The translations under genes were made by a program, and so were the position numbers. A stretch of DNA of 64,000 nt from Pedobacter sp. WC2423 (GTDB lineage Bacteria; Bacteroidota; Bacteroidia; Sphingobacteriales; Sphingobacteriaceae), in contig NZ_CP162005.1 of assembly GCF_040822065.1 (NCBI RefSeq), positions 4,464,001-4,528,000 on the forward strand. The letters are read 5' to 3'. The notes beneath the pieces are model-generated. The model was given only the letters and a program-made list of their open reading frames with translations. It ran no database searches and had not been told where the DNA came from. This document shows positions 17,469-26,262 of the stretch, piece after piece (position 1 is the stretch's first letter; every line of letters begins with the position of its first letter).

Positions 17469-19004
17469 ATGTCAGTAAGAAAACCTATTTTCAGACCCTA
17501 CCACCAGGATCAGCTCATGGCGCTCCCGCCTAATCTTGATGATCTAATCCCTACAGACCATACCGTAAGAATCGTCAATGATGTGATCAATGCAATCAAT
17601 GTTGAACCACTTCTAAAAGCCTATCACGTACGTGGTGGCTCTAATTATCACCCGCTTATGCTTTTAAAAGTATTGGTTTATGGATATCTCACCAATATTT
17701 ATTCCAGTCGTAAGTTAGCTGAAGCCTGCAGGGAAAGAGTTCCTTTTATGTGGCTGAGCGCGATGAATAAGCCTGACCACAATACGATCAACCGTTTTCG
17801 TGGGGTACGCCTTAAACATGCACTTCGCAGTGTTTTTGAAGAAGTTGTTAAGCTGCTGGCCAAAGAAGAGCTGCTGAGTATTGACCAGGTTTATACCGAT
17901 GGGACCAAGATTGAAGCTAATGCCAATAAGTACACTTTTGTCTGGAAGAAATCAATCCAGACCAACAAGGAAAAGATGAAAAAGCAATTGGACGAGATCT
18001 GGAATTACGCACAAAGTGTTGCAGCCGATGAGGATATGATGCCTGAGCCACCCACTGCGACCACGATCAATAAGGAAAGTGTTAAGGCTACTGTTGAAAA
18101 GCTCAATAAAGTTCTGGCAGACAATGATCAGGTTGATAAAAAGGTAAAAGCAAAGCTCAGGTACATTAACCAGAACTTTCCTGTAAATATTGATAAATAT
18201 GAGCAGCAGGAGGTTATTCTTGGAGAAAGAAACAGCTATAGCAAAACCGATACTGATGCTACATTTATGAGAATGAAGGAGGATCACATGTTAAATGGTC
18301 AGCTCAAACCGGCATATAATATTCAGATATCGACTTCTAACCAGTTCATTGTAAATTACACCATCCACCCAAATCCAACGGATACCACCACTTTAAAAAC
18401 TCATCTGGAGCAGCATGAAAGTAGCTTTGGCAAAGTACCCAAAACCCTTACTGCAGATGCAGGATACGGCTCAGAAGAGAACTATACGCTGCTTGAAGGA
18501 AAGCAAATGGAAGCTTATGTGAAATACAATCTGTTTGACAAGGGCCAAAATGATACCTATAACAAAAAATACCCTTTTGCCGCAGATAAGTTGTTTTACA
18601 ATAATCAGCTGGACGTTTATATCTGCCCGATGGGACAGCAGATGCATTACATCGGTGACACCACTAAAAAAACAACTACCGGATTCAAGCAGATCTACAG
18701 AAACTACCAGGCTAAAAACTGCAGTAAATGTCCTTTAAACGGCATTTGCCATAAATCAAAAACCAACCGCATCATGGAGATAAATGTTAACCTGAAAAGG
18801 TTAAAACAAAAGGCTCATGAACTGTTAAATACTGAAGAAGGAATAAGACATCGAAAAAAGCGATGCTTCGATGTTGAACCGGTCTTTGCAAATATTAAAC
18901 AGAATCACGGATTCCGCCGCTTCATGCTCCGGGGCAAAGAGAAAGTGGAGATAGAATGGGGTTTATTAGCTATCGCACAGAACTTAAGGAAAAAAGCAGC
19001 CTAA
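17469..19004 (+). CDS. IS1182-family transposase
   Basis: A 511-residue DDE transposase. The N terminus (KPIFRPYHQDQLMALPPNLDDLIP) is the typical IS1182 opening with a DUF772-type helical domain. The catalytic core shows Asp in YTDGTKIEANANK, Asp in LTADAGYGS, and a late Glu in IEWGLLAIAQNL. A Cys cluster near 390-425 (YICPMGQ, NCSKCPLNGIC) is also usual for the family. The frame is intact, with no frameshift or truncation. It lies 172 bases inside the left IS end and 148 before the right end. Confidence 0.95.
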   Translation: MSVRKPIFRPYHQDQLMALPPNLDDLIPTDHTVRIVNDVINAINVEPLLKAYHVRGGSNYHPLMLLKVLVYGYLTNIYSSRKLAEACRERVPFMWLSAMNKPDHNTINRFRGVRLKHALRSVFEEVVKLLAKEELLSIDQVYTDGTKIEANANKYTFVWKKSIQTNKEKMKKQLDEIWNYAQSVAADEDMMPEPPTATTINKESVKATVEKLNKVLADNDQVDKKVKAKLRYINQNFPVNIDKYEQQEVILGERNSYSKTDTDATFMRMKEDHMLNGQLKPAYNIQISTSNQFIVNYTIHPNPTDTTTLKTHLEQHESSFGKVPKTLTADAGYGSEENYTLLEGKQMEAYVKYNLFDKGQNDTYNKKYPFAADKLFYNNQLDVYICPMGQQMHYIGDTTKKTTTGFKQIYRNYQAKNCSKCPLNGICHKSKTNRIMEINVNLKRLKQKAHELLNTEEGIRHRKKRCFDVEPVFANIKQNHGFRRFMLRGKEKVEIEWGLLAIAQNLRKKAA

Positions 19005-19119
19005 GAAAGGCACTTTTTGCTGTTATTAGTCGAAATAACCAGTACAAATCCCAAAACTCCAAAATGGAGTAGTTATAAAATACTAAACACATAAAAAAGG
19101 CTGATCATTTTTTTTATCA

Positions 19120-19152
19120 ATGATACAGCCTCTTTGTCGTTTTATGAACTAA
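19120..19152 (+). repeat. IS right terminal inverted repeat
   Basis: Inverted partner of 17297-17329. Immediately inside it, 19098-19130 forms a hairpin (AGGCTG...CAGCCT) flanking a T-run, a likely terminator at the right end. Confidence 0.9.
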
Positions 19153-19304
19153 CTGTCATTATGAAAGTTAAATGAACATCGGGGTTTGAAAATAAAATAG
19201 AATCAAGGTATTGGTATGTTCATAACAATATCCTAAATTACCTTTCGTTAAACAGTTTTTTTATACTGATAATTGAATAAAAAATTTAGTATATTATTAT
19301 TTAA

Positions 19305-20219
19305 ATGAGCATTATTCTATCAATAATACCAACCACAAAAAAGAACCTGTCTGTTAATCAAAATTCTGGTCAGGAGCTTTCATTAAGTAATAATACAGAA
19401 ATTAATACTGCTGGTCAAAGCGGGCCGATAAGTGTTTGTTATGTAGAAGTAAATACTAGCGATATAAGAAATGTTGGAAAGTATAAATTGTCAAATGGTA
19501 AACAACTGTTTGATATTGGTATAATTTTCGCCGCAAATATTAATTATAATATAACATCTAAAAAAGCTGAGCTGTTTTTTAATCCTCAGGTAGCTAATGT
19601 TTTATCTAACAAAGATATTTATATTAAACCTCTTCAGGATATGGGAATAAAAGTATTACTATCTGTACTAGGTAATCATCAGGGGGCTGGATTTGCCAAT
19701 TTTCCCGATAAGGACGCTGCACAAACATTTGCGCAGCAATTAAGCGACGCGGTAATTACTTATGGGTTAGATGGGATCGATCTTGACGACGAATATGCAG
19801 ATTATGGTAATAATGGAACGGGGCAGCCAAATACGAGCTCTTTTGTTTACCTGGTCTCAGCGCTTCGCCAGTTAATGCCTGCGAAAATCATATCATTTTA
19901 TAACATTGGACCTTCTGCTGCTAATTTATCTTATAATGGCGTAACTGCTGGTTCTAAATTAAATTATAGCTGGAATCCTGATTATGGTACTTATGTTGTA
20001 CCTGATATTCCAGGTTTGACTAAAAATCAACTGGGACCTGCTGCGACTGATATCACAACGACAAGTATAGCTATAGCTACCACTCATGCGATTCAAACTG
20101 TAAAAGATGGTTATGGTATTTATTTGTACTATAATCTGGTAGACTCAGATGCGCATACTTATCTTTCAAGTATATCGAAAGAACTCTATGGAGGTTTAAT
20201 CACAATTTATACTCCGTAG
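19305..20219 (+). CDS. Second Endo H-like GH18 protein, secretion signal decayed
   Basis: A 304-residue close paralogue of the protein at 14199, collinear from SVNQ onward. The catalytic signature is intact: LDGIDLDDEYADYG with Asp156, Asp159, Asp161 and Glu163. The N terminus is broken. The lipobox Cys is missing (TTKKN where the paralogue has TACKKD). A remnant of the original start, NKKFSILLFK, is readable from 19276 in another frame, preceded by TTG instead of ATG and ending at a stop at 19306-19308. Translation from the ATG at 19305 gives only a stub (MSIILSIIP) instead of a signal peptide. The protein would probably stay in the cytoplasm. A decaying duplicate is the simplest view; a sequencing error in the signal region is the alternative. 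Confidence 0.75.
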   Translation: MSIILSIIPTTKKNLSVNQNSGQELSLSNNTEINTAGQSGPISVCYVEVNTSDIRNVGKYKLSNGKQLFDIGIIFAANINYNITSKKAELFFNPQVANVLSNKDIYIKPLQDMGIKVLLSVLGNHQGAGFANFPDKDAAQTFAQQLSDAVITYGLDGIDLDDEYADYGNNGTGQPNTSSFVYLVSALRQLMPAKIISFYNIGPSAANLSYNGVTAGSKLNYSWNPDYGTYVVPDIPGLTKNQLGPAATDITTTSIAIATTHAIQTVKDGYGIYLYYNLVDSDAHTYLSSISKELYGGLITIYTP

Positions 20220-20248
20220 ACTAAAATATAACGCTTATTCATACCTCT

Positions 20249-20284
20249 AAAAAACGCCTTCAATTATATTGATGGCGTTTTTTT
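20249..20284 (+). terminator. Terminator of the second Endo H-like gene
   Basis: AAAACGCC pairs with GGCGTTTT around an inner TCAA/TTGA stem, followed by a T8 run. It lies 30 bases past the stop codon. Confidence 0.85.
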
Positions 20285-20285
20285 T

Positions 20286-21135
20286 GCCTATTCTTCCTAG
20301 ATAAAGTATTGGAAAAATACGTGAAAATGCATGATAACAATATTGAACAAGCAAGGTTTTTATTCCCGGTGTTAAGTAAAAGTTAAATATTTTTGAGGTT
20401 GTTCTTATGGTATTTGCAGACTTTATTTTGGGGATTTATGAATGGAATTGTCGTATTATTTGAGATAATGTATTGGTAAAATATATGTTTTTATCAGATA
20501 ATTTTAATTGAATTGTTCCGGATAATATCATTATTATTTTTTCTGTTAATTTTAAATTGCTCTAATGAATTGATCCGGTTATTTTTTTTTTCATTTATAA
20601 AATTAATAACTCTTGCTTTCGGTTGACTGCTATCCTGACTTAATTTATCCTTACAAAAAGCAATTTCACGTAAGTCATCTTATATTTTGCGTAATAAATT
20701 AGTTTAAAAAGTTATTTTTTTATCTTTTTATCAGGAACGCTCAAAATTGATCTGTGTTATGAACAATTATCAGAAAATTAAACTAGAAAAATGGCCCCAA
20801 CTGAGCGTAATAAATTTGAATGGTATGACACCTATATTTTTCCTGATTATGAATGCAAAATCTCAAATACTGTGCATCAAAATGCTTTCATTAATTCTTA
20901 TTCCTCAACCATTGAAATGCAATGGATGGACAGGCAAAATAAATTAGAAATTCCTTTATCACATCTTCTTTCTATGTTTTAATTAAATATCACCAAAATG
21001 TGCTGGACATTACCTGCACTTTAAGTTGTTATGCATTGTAATGAATCTGGGATTACCCCCCTGAATAGGAATTCACATGTACCTATGAAGTTAAGACCGA
21101 CTATTATTTATACAATCTCCTAAAAGAAAAAGCTT
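20286..21135 (+). other. 850-bp AT-rich gap before the NusG-like gene
   Basis: No confident gene. It contains isolated TAnnTTTG boxes at 20388-20395 and 20811-20818 without a clear -33 partner, two overlapping short frames (about 20747-20982), and a short GGGATTACCC hairpin at 21049-21058. The length suggests a long untranslated leader for the NusG-like gene or a decayed gene. Confidence 0.4.
20791..20982 (+). CDS. Possible 63-residue protein, function unknown
   Basis: An open frame from ATG at 20791 with a protein-like composition (KFEWYDTYIFPDYECK and several Trp, Tyr and acidic residues). It overlaps an alternative frame from 20747 of low-complexity hydrophobic composition. If the two were joined by a frameshift they would make one small protein beginning MNNYQKIKLEKW. 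No family is recognised. It may be chance. Confidence 0.2.
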   Translation: MAPTERNKFEWYDTYIFPDYECKISNTVHQNAFINSYSSTIEMQWMDRQNKLEIPLSHLLSMF

Positions 21136-21645
21136 ATGAAAAATTTTGCCAACGGCTGGTATGTAATTTATACGCAACCCCGCCATGAAAAAAAGGTCTG
21201 TGACTCTCTTAAAGACCATAACATTCAATTCTTCCTCCCAATAATTAAAAAACTTAAAGTGTGGAGTGACCGGAAAAAATATATTGACACGCCGCTTTTT
21301 CCTTCCTATGTATTTATCTATTTAAAAGATAAGATAGACTTATTTCGAGGACAAAATATAACAGGTGTTTTATCTTATGTACGGATGGGTAAAGAGTTGG
21401 TCAAAGTCTGTGAAGATGTTATTGCTGACTTAAAATTAATTTTGACAACCGTGGATGATATAGAAGTATCAGAAATTTACTTTAAACCAGGACAAAAAAT
21501 AAATATTCAGCAAGGGCCACTTACGGGGCTGTCTTGTGAGATAGTGCAATTAATGGGAAAGAAGAAGATACTAGTGAGGGGTGGTATCATAGAGAGAAAT
21601 ATAATCATCCCCTTCATTCCTGATCACTACATCATTAGTAACTAA
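21136..21645 (+). CDS. NusG-like transcription elongation factor (UpxY/LoaP/RfaH type)
   Basis: A 169-residue NusG paralogue. The NGN domain is clear from the first residues (WYVIYTQPRHEKKV, then PLFPSYVFIYL). The C-terminal KOW motif lies near residues 115-145 (FKPGQKINIQQGPLTGLSCEIV). It lacks the longer sequence of housekeeping NusG and resembles the specialised paralogues that let RNA polymerase read through terminators in long operons: UpxY in Bacteroides capsule loci and LoaP with polyketide operons. It is 30 bases from the following condensation-domain gene and about 10 kb ahead of a megasynthase locus of more than 32 kb. An antitermination role for that locus is inferred from position only. 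Confidence 0.9.
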   Translation: MKNFANGWYVIYTQPRHEKKVCDSLKDHNIQFFLPIIKKLKVWSDRKKYIDTPLFPSYVFIYLKDKIDLFRGQNITGVLSYVRMGKELVKVCEDVIADLKLILTTVDDIEVSEIYFKPGQKINIQQGPLTGLSCEIVQLMGKKKILVRGGIIERNIIIPFIPDHYIISN

Positions 21646-21675
21646 TTCTTTTCTTTAAAATCTTTATCATAAATA

Positions 21676-23094
21676 ATGGACCAGGTATCAGAAATAATAG
21701 CAGAATCATCTATTGGGCAAAAGGAATATGTAAAATATGTAACAAAATCTGCAAATGAAAAGAACAAATGTTATATGTCATTTGAGGCAGATCTTTCAGA
21801 AGTTAATATTGAAATTATAGAAAAATCTTTGGCATTCATGGTCAAAAGGCATGAGAGCCTGAGAACGACCTTCTCTGTTATTAATGGAGAAATAAAGCAA
21901 GTAATCAAATCTTATGATAAAGATATATTTAAGCTGAACTGTTTTGAACTTCATAATGAAAAAGACTTTTTGTATACATTAAAAGATATTTATGAAAAAG
22001 CAGACAGTATACTTTCGAATTTAGATCAGGGACCATTAGTGAGATTTTTTCTCTTGAAAAAAAATCAGAGTGATTACTTTTTTTCATTTCTTATCCATCA
22101 TATTATTTGTGATGCCTGGTCATTAAGACTTATTGAGCAAGAGTTATTTGAAATTTATACTTCGTACTTAAAAGGGGAAGAACCTAAATTAGTTCCCTTG
22201 AAATTTCAATTAAAAGATTATTGTAATCATCAGAATTTGCATCTTAATGAAAATAAGATGCAGCTAGGTAATTTTTGGATTAATAGATTAAAAGGATTTA
22301 AGAACATCCTGAAAATCGAAGATCTTTATAAAAGTTATGCGATAAGGCATTATGATTTGCTTCAGGCAGAAGCTGCCGGTAAATTTAATACAGCAGAGGT
22401 ATTAACTGAAGTGTTGAATAAAGAAGAATCAGCTATGTTTTTTTCAAAGATTGTTGATCATAATTTTTTTGGGATAAAAGAGTTGGCAGAACAAAAACAC
22501 TATTCTGTTTCTGCTATACTTTATACAAGTTTTTATCTTCTTATTTTTATCTACGCCAGGAAAAAAAATATTCTGCTTGCTGCTCTTATTGCGGATAGAG
22601 GGAAACAGGAAAATAAATATTTAATTGGTTGTCTGCTTGGCGGCACTTATTTGCCGATCAATATACAGGAAGAAAGTATCATTGATGATTTAATAGAGAA
22701 AGTTTTCTCTATTCTTTTAGAAGGGGTTCAGAATGTAGTTTACAGCCATGATTTTCTGGGAATAAACGAAGCTGAGTTAAGAGTAAATTGTGATATGTAC
22801 GTGAATTATATTTCTAGCGATGAACCATTAAACATTGATGAGTCTCAATTAAATAGTAAGGAACATAAACCGGATGAAGGCATTCATTATGCTATGAATT
22901 GCTTATTAAATGAATATTCAGATGGCGTAACAATCAGATGGAGATATAATAAATCACTGTTCGCGAAGGAATTAATTGAGGACATGGTTGAATGCCATGA
23001 AGGAATAATAGATTGTCTGCTCAAAAATGATAATTGTACTTTGAGAGATATTGCTTCTATTCTCAAACTCGAAAACGGAATTGCTGAAATTTAA
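21676..23094 (+). CDS. Stand-alone NRPS condensation-domain protein
   Basis: A 472-residue single condensation domain with no adenylation or carrier domain. The catalytic motif is HHIICDAW at 141-148, matching HHxxxDxW (His142 as base, Asp146 structural) but with AW in place of the usual DGxS. The early motif RHESLRTTF (residues 59-67) is also present. The C-terminal half matches the acceptor lobe. Such free C-domain proteins can act in trans on carrier-bound intermediates, form esters or amides at release, or be inactive relatives. It shares a transcript with the NusG-like gene and ends at a strong terminator. Compared with the C domains further on it is very Lys- and Ile-rich and divergent. 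Confidence 0.85.
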   Translation: MDQVSEIIAESSIGQKEYVKYVTKSANEKNKCYMSFEADLSEVNIEIIEKSLAFMVKRHESLRTTFSVINGEIKQVIKSYDKDIFKLNCFELHNEKDFLYTLKDIYEKADSILSNLDQGPLVRFFLLKKNQSDYFFSFLIHHIICDAWSLRLIEQELFEIYTSYLKGEEPKLVPLKFQLKDYCNHQNLHLNENKMQLGNFWINRLKGFKNILKIEDLYKSYAIRHYDLLQAEAAGKFNTAEVLTEVLNKEESAMFFSKIVDHNFFGIKELAEQKHYSVSAILYTSFYLLIFIYARKKNILLAALIADRGKQENKYLIGCLLGGTYLPINIQEESIIDDLIEKVFSILLEGVQNVVYSHDFLGINEAELRVNCDMYVNYISSDEPLNIDESQLNSKEHKPDEGIHYAMNCLLNEYSDGVTIRWRYNKSLFAKELIEDMVECHEGIIDCLLKNDNCTLRDIASILKLENGIAEI

Positions 23095-23161
23095 CTGTCG
23101 TCAAGTCCTTTTCAATCCTTGAGATTTCGTAACTGAAGAATTGAAAAGGACTTGACAACAG
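23095..23161. terminator. Convergent terminator hairpin
   Basis: A perfect 17-bp stem (23100-23116 with 23140-23156) that extends outward to 22 bp with one mismatch. It lies between the convergent C-domain gene and the TonB-type barrel gene. The loop is long (23 nt). Confidence 0.7.
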
Positions 23162-23169
23162 TATTTAAA

Positions 23170-25623
23170 TTACTTTTTTAATCTTCTCTCTTCATCAGCT
23201 GCTGTACCACTTTTGTCTGTTGATTTCACTTTTGTATTACCAAAACGGTAAGTGACTGATATTCTTGCAACCCTGCTATCATAATTAGTGTGTATGTCAT
23301 AGGCACTAGCCGGAAATGAACCGTATGTTGTTCTTTTTCCTCTGGTATTAAACAAATCGTTTACAGCTAGTTTAATATCCATCTTCTTATCAAAAAAGCT
23401 TCTGTTCAGTCCCAGATCAACTCCATAATAAGATTTTAAATTAAATACTCCGTAAACGGTCGGCGAGAAATAATTAGCATTCAATTCAACAGTCGTTTGC
23501 TTATCAACGGTAAAAGTATGACTAGTACTTATTTGATAAGCCAGCTTTTCCCGTTGAAGTGGCGCTCCTTCAATCTCGTCAGAATTATATTTATTATAGA
23601 ACAATGTTAAATTATTGTAGGTGTTCCACCAATTGGTAATTGTTACTGGTGCGTTAAGATTCAGGTTATAGTAACTGTATCCTTTCAGGTTCATGTTGGT
23701 TTGCGATATTGCTTTGGTTACAGGATCGGTCAACAGTACAAACGTGATTGCGTCTGAGGTCTTTCTATAACCAAGACTGGCTGTATATTTACCTTTTAGT
23801 ATGTAATTAATTTCATAGGAGTTTGTGTATTGCGGACTTAAATAAGGGTTGCCATATTGATTGGTGTATTGATCAATATAATATACAAAGGGATTTAAAG
23901 ATGCATAGTCAGGCCTGTCTACCCTTCTTCCAAAACCAATGCCTAATGTTTGATCGTCATCTAATTTTTTACGAATAAATAATGTTGGAAATAAATCGAT
24001 ATAATTCCTCTTTACGATATTTGCAGTAGTTAAAGAATTACCTGTTGAGTTTGTTTTTTCAGCACGTAAGCCGGCCTGAAGACTATAGTCCCCAAACTCT
24101 TTATTGAAGTTTACATATGCCGCCGCTATATCTTCGTTATATAAGAAATGGTTACTGCGTTTTACATCATTATTGTAACTTCCGTTGGGCAGGAGGTGAT
24201 CAAATACAAGATTATTGTCTGTTCTGACTGCACTATATTTTAGCCCTGCTTCTAGCTTGGTGTTTTTGTTAAAGGGATGAGAAAAATCTGCTTTTGCGAC
24301 ATAGATATCAGCATTTGATGGGGTATAGTTTCTAAATGCATCTGGGGTTTTATATTCATTCAGACCCTGGTCTAAAAACTGGTTGGTAAAATCGTGATTT
24401 TCTTTACCTCTGGATGAGGAATAATCCGTGCTGATAGAAAGTTCTGTACCGGACGTATCTAATATTGCCTTATAATTTAAATTGTAGGTGAGATAGTTAT
24501 TTGGGTTTTTTCCTTTATTTAAACCAACAACTGCAGAATCTATTTTTAAAGGCTGAGAGCCAATATAATTTATGCTGGACTGAGTGGTTGTGCTCCTGCG
24601 CAGATTTCCGCTTACAATGAAGCCTATAGTGCTTTGGTTGCTAATATTAAAATCCGTTCCTACCTTAAAGTTTTGTGCTCTATTTTGATATTTTGCAAAT
24701 GAAGAAGAGTTGAAGAATGTTGATTGCCCCATATCAGTTGTATATCTGTCTACGGTGAGAGAATTAAAATCTATATTATCATTATAATTGTATAATGCGA
24801 AAAAATTATAGATAGCAGTTTTCTGATTTAATGCGATTCCTCCATTAGTTTTACGGTAACGCCCGGATCCAGCACTTATGTTAATCGTTCCATTTGTTCC
24901 ATAAGCTTGATTTTTCTTCATTTTGATATTAATAATTCCCGCATTTCCTGTAGCATCATACTTGGAGGAAGGGTTGGTCATTATTTCTATAGACTGAATA
25001 GTACTTGATTGTGTTGAACTTAATAAGTCGGAGACTTGATCCTGAGAAAGATAGGTTGCTTTTCCATCTATCAATATTAAAACGTTACTTTTTCCTCTAA
25101 GGCTTATCTGTTTATTATCAACTGACACTCCGGGTGCTTTTTGTAATAATTCGAGTGCAGTATTTCCAGCAGCTAATACACTGTTTTCGATGTTCAGCAC
25201 TGTTTTATCAATCTTGTTTTCGATTAGTGGCTTATTACTTTTGATTACTACTTCGTTGAGCTGATAGCTTTCTTTGACTAAATATATGAGATCCAGTTTT
25301 TTATTGTCATTAATGTCAACAGTGAATGTTTGAGATTTGTACTTCTTATAACCCATCACGCTTGCTGACAGATAGTATGATCCTGCTGGTATGCTTTGAA
25401 TTATAAAATTACCATCTTCTGTTGTAAGTGTGCCTTTTAATAATACTGAGTCGGTTGATTTAAACAGTCCTACACTTGCAAAAGAAGAAGGCTCTGTGCT
25501 GCTGTTCATTATTTTTCCGCTTACTTTGGTATTTATGTCAGTTTGTCCCTGGGAAGTCAGGCTCTTAAGGAGAAACACAGCTAAAAGAAGGAATTGTATT
25601 ACTCTGGTTTTTAAGATTTTCAT
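23170..25623 (-). CDS. TonB-dependent-type outer-membrane beta-barrel protein
   Basis: An 817-residue outer-membrane receptor. Residues 1-27 are a signal peptide (LLLAVFLLKSLTSQGQ). A carboxypeptidase-regulatory beta domain spans about 33-115. A plug domain follows (LNEVVIKSNKPLIENKIDKTVLNIENS is cut across, with the key LLQKAPGV and LRGKSNVLILIDG). The remainder is a barrel of the family-3 outer-membrane type. There is no STN domain, so FecR signalling is not expected. It is not paired with a SusD, so glycan uptake is unlikely. Its place among the natural-product genes could make it a receptor for the product or simply a neighbour. The ligand is unknown. Confidence 0.9.
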   Translation of the reverse strand: MKILKTRVIQFLLLAVFLLKSLTSQGQTDINTKVSGKIMNSSTEPSSFASVGLFKSTDSVLLKGTLTTEDGNFIIQSIPAGSYYLSASVMGYKKYKSQTFTVDINDNKKLDLIYLVKESYQLNEVVIKSNKPLIENKIDKTVLNIENSVLAAGNTALELLQKAPGVSVDNKQISLRGKSNVLILIDGKATYLSQDQVSDLLSSTQSSTIQSIEIMTNPSSKYDATGNAGIINIKMKKNQAYGTNGTINISAGSGRYRKTNGGIALNQKTAIYNFFALYNYNDNIDFNSLTVDRYTTDMGQSTFFNSSSFAKYQNRAQNFKVGTDFNISNQSTIGFIVSGNLRRSTTTQSSINYIGSQPLKIDSAVVGLNKGKNPNNYLTYNLNYKAILDTSGTELSISTDYSSSRGKENHDFTNQFLDQGLNEYKTPDAFRNYTPSNADIYVAKADFSHPFNKNTKLEAGLKYSAVRTDNNLVFDHLLPNGSYNNDVKRSNHFLYNEDIAAAYVNFNKEFGDYSLQAGLRAEKTNSTGNSLTTANIVKRNYIDLFPTLFIRKKLDDDQTLGIGFGRRVDRPDYASLNPFVYYIDQYTNQYGNPYLSPQYTNSYEINYILKGKYTASLGYRKTSDAITFVLLTDPVTKAISQTNMNLKGYSYYNLNLNAPVTITNWWNTYNNLTLFYNKYNSDEIEGAPLQREKLAYQISTSHTFTVDKQTTVELNANYFSPTVYGVFNLKSYYGVDLGLNRSFFDKKMDIKLAVNDLFNTRGKRTTYGSFPASAYDIHTNYDSRVARISVTYRFGNTKVKSTDKSGTAADEERRLKK

Positions 25624-25714
25624 ATTTGGTTTTTGATTGATGTATTTTATTACTGAGATTTCTTCGAGAGAGCCAGGTAGTGCTTTTTAAATTATTTGGA
25701 ATGTGATCTATTAA

Positions 25715-26062
25715 TTACTTCTCGGGAATATCTTTTTTAATTATCAGGTAATAAATGAATAATCCTATGGATATGAAGATGATTTCCAGACCATATGGTA
25801 AAGCGGAGTTATCGGAACTATAGGGCGAAAATTCTTGAACGACTAATCCTAAACCGCCAAACATCATTATTAGTGCCCACTTTAAAGCACTTCTGCGCTC
25901 TGCTTTTGGTTTGTCCGTTTCGGATCCGATAATAGGCTCTTCTATTATTCCTGTCTCTATCATTTTTTTCTTTAACCGGTATCTTATCAGATTAATGACA
26001 ATTAAGGTGATCATCAGGAAAATCGCAGTGATCATTATAAATGGGGCTAGCTTGTATATCAT
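25715..26062 (-). CDS. Three-helix membrane protein (DUF6249-like)
   Basis: A 115-residue inner-membrane protein with helices at about 5-27, 63-80 and 90-108. The cytoplasmic linker between helices 1 and 2 is charged (RYRLKKKMIETG, then ETDKPKAERRSA). The layout resembles the DUF6249 proteins often found beside ECF sigma genes in Bacteroidota. It is divergent from the sigma gene at 26263, and the two share a 200-bp promoter region. Role unknown; a sensor or regulator partner of the sigma pair is a reasonable guess. Confidence 0.75.
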   Translation of the reverse strand: MIYKLAPFIMITAIFLMITLIVINLIRYRLKKKMIETGIIEEPIIGSETDKPKAERRSALKWALIMMFGGLGLVVQEFSPYSSDNSALPYGLEIIFISIGLFIYYLIIKKDIPEK

Positions 26063-26262
26063 AAAATTATAATTTGAATGACCTTTCTCCAGTAGACAGC
26101 AAGAGTTATATTAAGGTTGCAGTTAAATAAAAAAAAAGATTATTATTGAATAATATTTTCCTGGTAAACATTTAGATTTCCTGCTGAATTATATTACCGA
26201 TTAAACGGAGAAAAATTATTATTGTCTCACTGCAACTTTTTTTAAGAACTGATGTCTGCTGT

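Larger units (their letters stand above)
17297..19152 (+). mobile_element. IS1182-family insertion sequence, complete (1856 bp)
   Basis: Bounded by 33-bp terminal inverted repeats (17297-17329 and 19120-19152) that match at 32 of 33 positions. It holds one transposase gene and a hairpin at each end that can stop outside transcription. It lies inside the last codons of transketolase. The intact transposase and near-identical ends suggest a recent and possibly still mobile element. Confidence 0.9.

Noticed and set aside
17952..18287. 111-residue antisense frame in the transposase
   Set aside because: Lies wholly inside the intact transposase gene on the opposite strand.
20747..20947. 66-residue frame before the NusG-like gene
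   Set aside because: Overlaps the more protein-like frame at 20791; low-complexity hydrophobic sequence; not supported alone.
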